This document shows positions 58,801 to 64,000 of a DNA stretch of 64,000 nt, piece by piece. The stretch comes from Brassica napus (Eukaryota; Streptophyta; Magnoliopsida; Brassicales; Brassicaceae). The DNA lies in the NCBI RefSeq assembly GCF_020379485.1, contig NC_063434.1, positions 30,699,401 to 30,763,400 on the forward strand, given 5' to 3'. Both the position numbers and the translations under genes were made by a program. Below the pieces are notes generated by a model. That model ran no database searches, was not told the DNA's origin, and was given only the letters and a program-made list of their open reading frames with translations. The first letter of the stretch is position 1. The number at the start of each line of letters is the position of its first letter.

Positions 58801-59491
58801 CCCTTTTTAATATATATATAATTCATATGCAGTCATCCTCGCCATCTCGTTTATCGATCCAACTTATGGACAACATAGTCGAAAAACCAGAACCATATGC
58901 AGTTTCTATGGATCCCATGTTTGCAAGTTACTTGCAAACTGAATTTCTTTCCACCTCGCGAGAGAAAAAAGAGGAGGGACATAACATTGTGTTGCGAAGG
59001 TATCTTTTTATCTTCATTGTTCTATATCTTTATGTATAGGTGGTTTTTTCCTTTCATCTTCTAATCGAAATCTCTTTTGGACAATTTTCTTGGCAGGAAC
59101 CGGCGTCCATACTCGGGCTTGGATGATCTTGCAGCACTCTGTAAAGCCATGGAAGGTGTTGAAGTAGTAAATGGCTTGGAGTGCAAGATGTCTTGCTCTT
59201 CTTACAAGGTAACTCGATTTTCAGTCTCAAACATTCTCGACCCAATCCACTTCTTATATACTGATTGCAACCGGTTTAATCTTTCTATATGCAAAAGCTA
59301 TCTCTACCTCAGTATTCTGTTGAGCAACCAATTTAGTATATATGCATCTCTTGTAGGTTTCGTACGTGTTGGACACAGAGGATTTCTTCCACAGGAAGAA
59401 GAAGAAGAAAAAGAAGATCGAACACATATCGCAGCAGCGTAGCAAAGATAGAGTAGAAAGGTTCCATAGGTTTCTCTCAGCTTCAAGATGA
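53234..59491 (+). CDS. SNL2: SIN3-like transcriptional corepressor, with a 1-bp frameshift
   Basis: Starts [19 protein letters not shown] at 53234; first exons 53234-53301 and 53395-53599; last exon ends TGA 59489-59491 after [10 protein letters not shown]; about 20 exons. It has PAH1 ([20 protein letters not shown]), PAH2 ([20 protein letters not shown]), PAH3 ([18 protein letters not shown]), the HDAC-interaction region ([28 protein letters not shown]), an acidic linker and the SIN3 C-terminal domain. It scaffolds histone deacetylases such as HDA19 in the nucleus. Oddity: at 56260-56264 five A's follow TGG where the family frame (EWKKCRDDF) needs six. The -1 shift leads to a stop at 56619-56621, although the next exon's phase fits the unshifted frame. 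Either assembly/sequencing error or a real knockout. Confidence 0.92.
55800..55832. repeat. (TA)n microsatellite in an SNL2 intron
   Basis: About 15 TA repeats starting at the GTATAT donor after CEDDR. Confidence 0.9.
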
Positions 59492-60526
59492 CAATAACGA
59501 AGCTCCCTCTTGTGTACTCTTACTCCAACAGCACACAGGATCGAAGGTAATACCGAGAAAGTTAATTCCCAAATCTAGTCGTCCAAATATCTTAGTTTCC
59601 TGATTATAAGATGACATTCACAAAGTAAAGAAGGAAACAATAAGATGTTACAAATGTGTAATCTTGTATTTGGGTTTTAGGTTTCAAGTGGCAAGTCTGT
59701 AGTGTGTATACTTTTTGCGGAGATTGTTGTTGTTGTAAATATGGCAACACAATTGAAGATGTGAATGAACAACTTACATAATTAGACAATTACAAATTCA
59801 ATCTCGGATTAAAACTACTTTTGACAGATTTATTTTTAGATTAGCTGAATTCAAATTTGAATTAGGCATTGAAAAGTATATTAAGGTATATCAAGGATTG
59901 ATCGTGGATGTCGATTGAATCGAAGTTGTATTTTGAAAGATCTAATTATCTTGATTCATCTTGAATATGAAAAAAAAATGACAAAAGAAACAAAGATGAA
60001 CATAGAGATTTCAATCAAATCGAGGACCCCCATGCATGAAAAAGAGAGATAATCAAATAGGATACGCAATAAAATATAAAGAAAATAAAGGGAATTCTCT
60101 AATGCAAATGCTTACGAAGACGCAATCAGGATAAACAATCATCAAGAGGCAATGAGGAAGTGTTTTCACTGCTTTGAAACAATCTCTTGACTAAGCTGTT
60201 CATCTGATATCTGCTAATCTCACTCATCCCGACACCTAAACCTAAGGCCGTTTTCTTCGGATATAAATGTCTCATTCGGTTGAGCTTTCTGATGGTCGGA
60301 CACATCAATAATTAATTATATCTCATCATATCAATGTTAGAGTAACGAATTTTCATATACTTTTCCATATCAACACGTTAAAGAACCTTGTACTATTTCA
60401 TAGTTATATTATATACTTGGGGTGCTCTTTTATGCTATCGAACGAATGAGCAAACATATATAAAGAGAAATGAATTAAACGTATGTATGCATGGTTATGG
60501 GAATATAGCAAAACGAACCTTCAAGT
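59492..60526. other. SNL2 3' UTR and spacer
   Basis: The first 250-300 bp are the SNL2 3' UTR. A 60-codon minus ORF at 60308-60126 (RKLNRMRHLYPKKTALGLG) has no recognised family; it might be a lone exon remnant. Otherwise AT-rich with no gene. Confidence 0.4.
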
Positions 60527-60925
60527 CAGGCCGGTTCTTATCCATGGCAACATGGGCATTTGTCAGGGGTCTATGGATCCACAAATTTTTTTTAATATTA
60601 TTTTATAAGTTATAAAAATCTATTTCACTATATTAGTTTATTAAATAGTTGGTGAAATTATAATAAAAAGGTCCATAATAAGTTAAACATAATACAAAGA
60701 CAAAAAAAACAAATTATGTATGATTTACCATTCTGAATTTTCTAATTTACAAAGCCTAATTTTCATATAAACCTATTTTCTAAAAAAAAAGTTCTTTTAA
60801 TACCAAAAGGTTCTTGTGGTTTAATTTTTCAAAAATGCAATGAGAAATGTTAGATGAAAATGTATGTAAAAGGGTCCATGTTTTATGTTTTGCCCAAGGT
60901 TATTAAATTGTTTAAGACGACACTG
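60527..60925. mobile_element. hAT-type MITE, 399 bp
   Basis: Left end CAGGCCGGTTCTTA and reverse-complemented right end CAGTGTCGTCTTA form imperfect inverted termini. They are flanked by an 8-bp target duplication with one mismatch: CTTCAAGT (60519-60526) and CTTTAAGT (60926-60933). Eight-bp duplications and CAG ends are diagnostic of hAT elements. Subterminal GGGTCTATGG / GGGTCCATG blocks match known Brassicaceae non-autonomous hAT sequences. No coding capacity. Confidence 0.75.
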
Positions 60926-60947
60926 CTTTAAGTGTTGGATTCATGTT

Positions 60948-61138
60948 AAATACGGCCTCGGGGTCGACTCGCACTGGCCACCAGAAAATTTACATGCGGA
61001 CTTACTCTAGCGCCCGAGACCGAAGACCGTTGCCTGGCCATAATCCACCCTTAGGTGTGCATCCGCGCCGCTAAAGGGTTCGGTCTCTACTCTGGACCAC
61101 CACAGTGGAGCGAAAACACTCAGTTATCAAAAAAAAAA
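60948..61138 (+). mobile_element. SINE-like retroposon, 191 bp
   Basis: Flanked by a perfect 17-bp target duplication AGTGTTGGATTCATGTT (60931-60947 and 61139-61155). The body is GC-rich (GGCCTCGGGGTCGACTCGC ... GGACCACCACAGTGGAGCG), unlike its surroundings, and ends CAGTTATC plus an A-run. GGGTTCGGTCTC resembles a pol III B-box but is near the 3' end, so classification as SINE rather than a LINE tail is open. Confidence 0.7.
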
Positions 61139-61155
61139 AGTGTTGGATTCATGTT

Positions 61156-61957
61156 GGCGTTGATAGTCATAACTATTAATCATTTGGACGTACTTTACTT
61201 TTTCTGTAAATTATAAAACCTAGAACGTATTGATAAGTTCATAATAAGAAGGAATGTATAAAACTTTATATATGTAATAAGTTGCTTTAGCAACAACAAT
61301 GTAAACTGGTACGAATCTTAACAATTAGACAAAAAAAAAGATGTGATATCTAAAATTTCCCTTAGAATTAGATGTTATGTTAGGAAGTTTTCTTATATAT
61401 AGAAACTAGTTGAAGAAAGTTTGGACTCTGTAGATTTGGAAAGTTTATTATTGAAGTAACTAGCAATCAATGTTTGATGCTTCCAAGGAAAGTACATTTT
61501 AAAAATTATCTTCCATTATAGGAATATCAATTATTCATGCTTTAAACGAAATTAATTCAACCGATGAATGTGACTTTGCTTCAGGGAAACAAAATATTTA
61601 CATACATCTAAGGATTTTGATCATGGATATAGAACCCAATACTATTTTCCGAGATTTTTGTTTTTTCATGATTCAACCGTTTCATAGACTACAAATTAAT
61701 GAAACATAATTTAGGTATAAAGGCTTATAATCAGTCACTTGATCTTTTCATAGTTTAATTTACAAGAGAATGGTTATTTGTGGGTCAAAATTTTAAAATC
61801 CAAAATGAATATTTACATCAAACAAAACGAAAACCATGAAACATTCAAGTGAAAGGTATGCGTATATATAATTTGAATGACGTAAGAAAATAATGAAAAG
61901 TAAACCATTTTTATTATATTGTTGAAATGATTAGATAAACAAAATAATCAAATACAT
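61156..61957. other. Intergenic, no gene seen
   Basis: AT-rich spacer; the last part is the 3' flank of the ECA1-like gene. Confidence 0.5.
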
Positions 61958-62257
61958 TTATTTTTCAATAGGGAACTTCTTATCACAGATGGTAGTGAAG
62001 AAATCAAGAGGGTAAGCTTTGCCAGGGAAAGCAAGCAAGTAGCAACCATCAGGAAGTGTTCTAACAGCAGTGCAACATTCTTTTGATAGCCATCTTATAT
62101 CTCCATCTGTCGCTATTCTCAACGCATAGTAACATCCATCCTCATTATCTAACGCCTTTGGCGGACAATATTCCGCATCCGCTTCTGTTTCACGGACCAT
62201 TGGTGCCGAGATTAGGGCCACCAATAAGAATATCACTTTTTTTTGTTTCATATTCAT
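61958..62257 (-). CDS. ECA1-type / Prolamin-like cysteine-rich secreted peptide
   Basis: Single-exon gene, 99 aa. MNMKQKKVIFLLVALISAPM is a signal peptide, cut probably before the DAEYCPP stretch. The mature part has six cysteines in the pattern C...C...CC...C...C (EYCPP, DGCYYAL, KECCTAV, DGCYLLAF, TTICDKKF), typical of the Prolamin_like/ECA1 gametogenesis family expressed in egg apparatus and embryo sac. Such peptides are thought to act in gamete interaction or pollen tube signalling. Similar small genes lie next to SNL1 on Arabidopsis chromosome 3 as I recall. A second in-frame ATG two codons on could also start it. Intact. Confidence 0.78.
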   Translation of the reverse strand: MNMKQKKVIFLLVALISAPMVRETEADAEYCPPKALDNEDGCYYALRIATDGDIRWLSKECCTAVRTLPDGCYLLAFPGKAYPLDFFTTICDKKFPIEK

Positions 62258-62352
62258 TTTTTGGGGTTGGATTGCGTAGCGGTAGCGCTAATGAGATCTT
62301 TGCTTCTGTGACTTAACAGAAATGAGTTTGTATATCACCTACTCACTTGCTT

Positions 62353-62366
62353 TTCTTATATATTAA
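62353..62366 (-). promoter_or_regulatory. TATA box candidate of the ECA1-like gene
   Basis: CTTATATATTAAGA on the minus strand about 100 bp upstream of the ATG at 62257. Confidence 0.4.
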
Positions 62367-62851
62367 GACTTTTTGAGACGTGTGAAGAAAGTTTGACTAA
62401 AAGATTTGGAAAGTGTATATATTTGTTCGACCCCGTAGCGTATTCACAATCATTTTGTGTATCGTTTACGTGATACTCTCAAGGATATTATGTTTATGTT
62501 ATTATGTTTCATTCTTCCAGTATCATCAAGTCATTAGTTATTTAACAGTATTTTACTAATTTTATATTTTGTTGATTCCCCTCTTTTGTAAGACAAGACA
62601 CTAAAGCCCAAAAATGGAGATTTGTTTTTTTTTTTACTAACACAATTCAAAATAAAATAAACGAGGTCTTTTGTTCTCAATTTTCTTACAACCCCCAAAG
62701 ACATTATTATGAATACAACAACAAAGAGATATTACAAGAACGAAAAAGAGAGCAGATAATAAATAACTCGTAGCAACAAATTTAATATGAGATTTGAGTG
62801 TCTGACTGAAATCCATCTCAGTTCAAAAGCGACTTGGTGATAAATCAAGTC
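62367..62851. other. Intergenic and V-ATPase G 3' flank
   Basis: AT-rich spacer; the final ~150 bp should be the 3' UTR of the subunit G gene. No gene seen. Confidence 0.5.
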
Positions 62852-63341
62852 TCAGTTCTTGACAGTGGTGACATGTTTGAGGAGCATATCCACAACATCA
62901 TTGGAAATCCTGGAAGCTTCGTTCTTGAGCTGCTCGATTTTGGCATCAGTCTCTTGCTCCAGCCTCTTCACATTCGCACCCGAGTCTCCACTTGTCTATG
63001 AGGAGAAAATTATTTAGAAAGAAGAAGAAGAAAAGGGGACACTAGATTGTCTCTGATGTGTTACCTCCTCAAGTTTCCTCTGGAAGTCTTGCTCAGTTTT
63101 AGCCTTGTACTCGGCAATCTCTTTCTCAGCTTCTTCCTTGGCTTGCTTCAGCCTAGCCATCTTTGCTGCAACACAAGAAACACAGATAGTGAATCAGTTC
63201 CTATATTAAAAAAGCTCCAGAACCAAAAGAAAGAAGAAGTTTAGAGAAATAACCGGTCCTGGCAGCATTGACAATGTGTTGAGCTTCTTGTTCAGCAGCA
63301 AGCAACTGCTGGATTCCACATCCTCCTCTGCTCGATTCCAT
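62852..63341 (-). CDS. VHA-G1: V-type proton ATPase subunit G
   Basis: Three coding exons: 63341-63254, 63165-63065 and 62995-62852, exactly 110 aa as in plant VHA-G. Starts [20 protein letters not shown], then [20 protein letters not shown], a long charged helix, and ends [10 protein letters not shown]. Subunit G pairs with subunit E to form the peripheral stalks that hold the V1 head of the vacuolar/endosomal proton pump. A 5' UTR intron is visible: donor at ~63717 (AAAAG|GTATGC) and acceptor at ~63361 (TTGGTAG). Closest to VHA-G1 by memory. Intact. Confidence 0.93.
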
Positions 63342-63735
63342 CTCCTTCTTTTTTTTATCCTACCAAACAAAAAAGAAGTGATCATTAGATAAAATCGAGG
63401 TGTGTGGATCAACCAACAACACATACACAAGCAACTAAAGTCTTAAGGACAGTCATTGTCTCTCTATGTTAAAATCTAGCACCATTCCAAGTACAAAAAC
63501 AAACGATCAGAAGCAAATTAGATCTAAAATCTAATCCTGTGGACGGATGATCAACGAATCCATGTAGAAGTCAAATACAACCGATGGGATTACTTGTCGA
63601 TTTTCCTACCACTCTATGAATGTTGTTCACAAGTAAACAAAAAATACATTTCGACTTCCGACTGAAAACACCGATCTCATTGTAGACGAGATGTAGAGAG
63701 AGAGAGAGAGAAGCATACCTTTTGCGCTTTGGCTA
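63342..63735 (-). other. 5' UTR intron and leader of V-ATPase subunit G
   Basis: Leader intron approximately 63717-63361 on the minus strand with GT/AG borders, preceded by a GA-rich leader (AGAGAGAGAGAG near 63695-63713). Confidence 0.65.
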
Positions 63736-64000
63736 GGAGGAGCGAGATGTACACAATACACAATCAATCAAGCAAATCGGAATCGGAGAAAGGATATCTG
63801 ATCACACACGTTTAATAAATCTACCGACAGGCAGCTAGTGGGCTAACGTTAATTGAACTAAAAGCCCCCACGTTTAAATGGGCCACACTTACATTAAGAC
63901 ACAATTGAATGAGCATTATATACCCATTTTCTTATAATAAAACCCAAAACGATTATTATATTATATTTAATTTAATAATTGTTTGTTTCTCCTCTCTTAT
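63736..64000. promoter_or_regulatory. Upstream region of V-ATPase subunit G
   Basis: Contains GGGCTAACG and GGGCCACAC near 63839-63886; AAAGCCCC and TGGGCC-like (site II/telo-box type) motifs are common upstream of plant housekeeping genes. No further gene within the window. Confidence 0.3.

Noticed and set aside
60126..60308. Possible small gene (RKLNRMRHLYPKKTALGLG)
   Set aside because: Too short, no recognised family, no supporting exon nearby; kept only as a note in the spacer entry.
61060..61110. tRNA-like segment with GGGTTCGGTCTC
   Set aside because: No cloverleaf or acceptor stem could be formed by eye; it is part of the A-tailed retroposon.

Overview
This is a plant nuclear window, almost certainly from the Brassica lineage of the Brassicaceae. 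The genes have short GT-AG introns and their nearest relatives, as I remember them, are Arabidopsis chromosome 5 genes around At5g15130 to At5g15020, in the same order. The spacers are AT-rich and full of Brassicaceae-type transposons, and there is a TTTAGGG-like interstitial array. I saw no prokaryotic features, CRISPR array or convincing tRNA/rRNA gene.

Layout. 0-22 kb is a conserved block: a WRKY72-like transcription factor (-), a pectate lyase (-), VDAC3, a mitochondrial outer-membrane porin (+), a PBL34-like receptor-like cytoplasmic kinase (-) and VIH1, a bifunctional inositol pyrophosphate kinase/phosphatase (-, about 7.3 kb, more than 20 exons). 22.7-52 kb is a transposon-built expansion with no clearly intact host gene. 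It holds a 5.8 kb Helitron, local tandem repeats, a 1.3 kb degenerate telomere-like array, a scrambled partial copy of VIH1 split by a 4.49 kb CACTA element (TSD GCT), a broken organellar tyrosyl-tRNA synthetase copy carrying a truncated LINE, two abutting Helitrons (41.8-44.85 and 44.855-48.99 kb), an aspartic-protease fragment and a small Helitron. 52-64 kb is genic again: a small MASS-like gene (+), the SIN3-like corepressor SNL2 (+), a hAT MITE next to a SINE-like retroposon, an ECA1-type cysteine-rich secreted peptide (-) and V-ATPase subunit G (-).

The five Helitrons all point the same way (5' end on the right) and several carry host gene fragments: HMG-CoA reductase; eIF1/SUI1 plus cytosolic PheRS alpha; and glutamate:glyoxylate aminotransferase, an RRM protein and a CNOT4-like RING exon. 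The second of the abutting pair sits exactly between the host A and the first T of the other's 5' terminus.

Two otherwise well-conserved host genes are broken in this sequence. WRKY72 has an in-frame TAA created by a 36-bp insertion that looks like a 21-bp retroposon tail plus a 15-bp target duplication. SNL2 lacks one A in an A-run, which shifts the frame in the conserved SIN3 core. The same kind of ~21-bp insertion recurs elsewhere in the window. Functionally the host genes are unrelated housekeeping, signalling and reproductive genes held together by synteny, not a pathway cluster.
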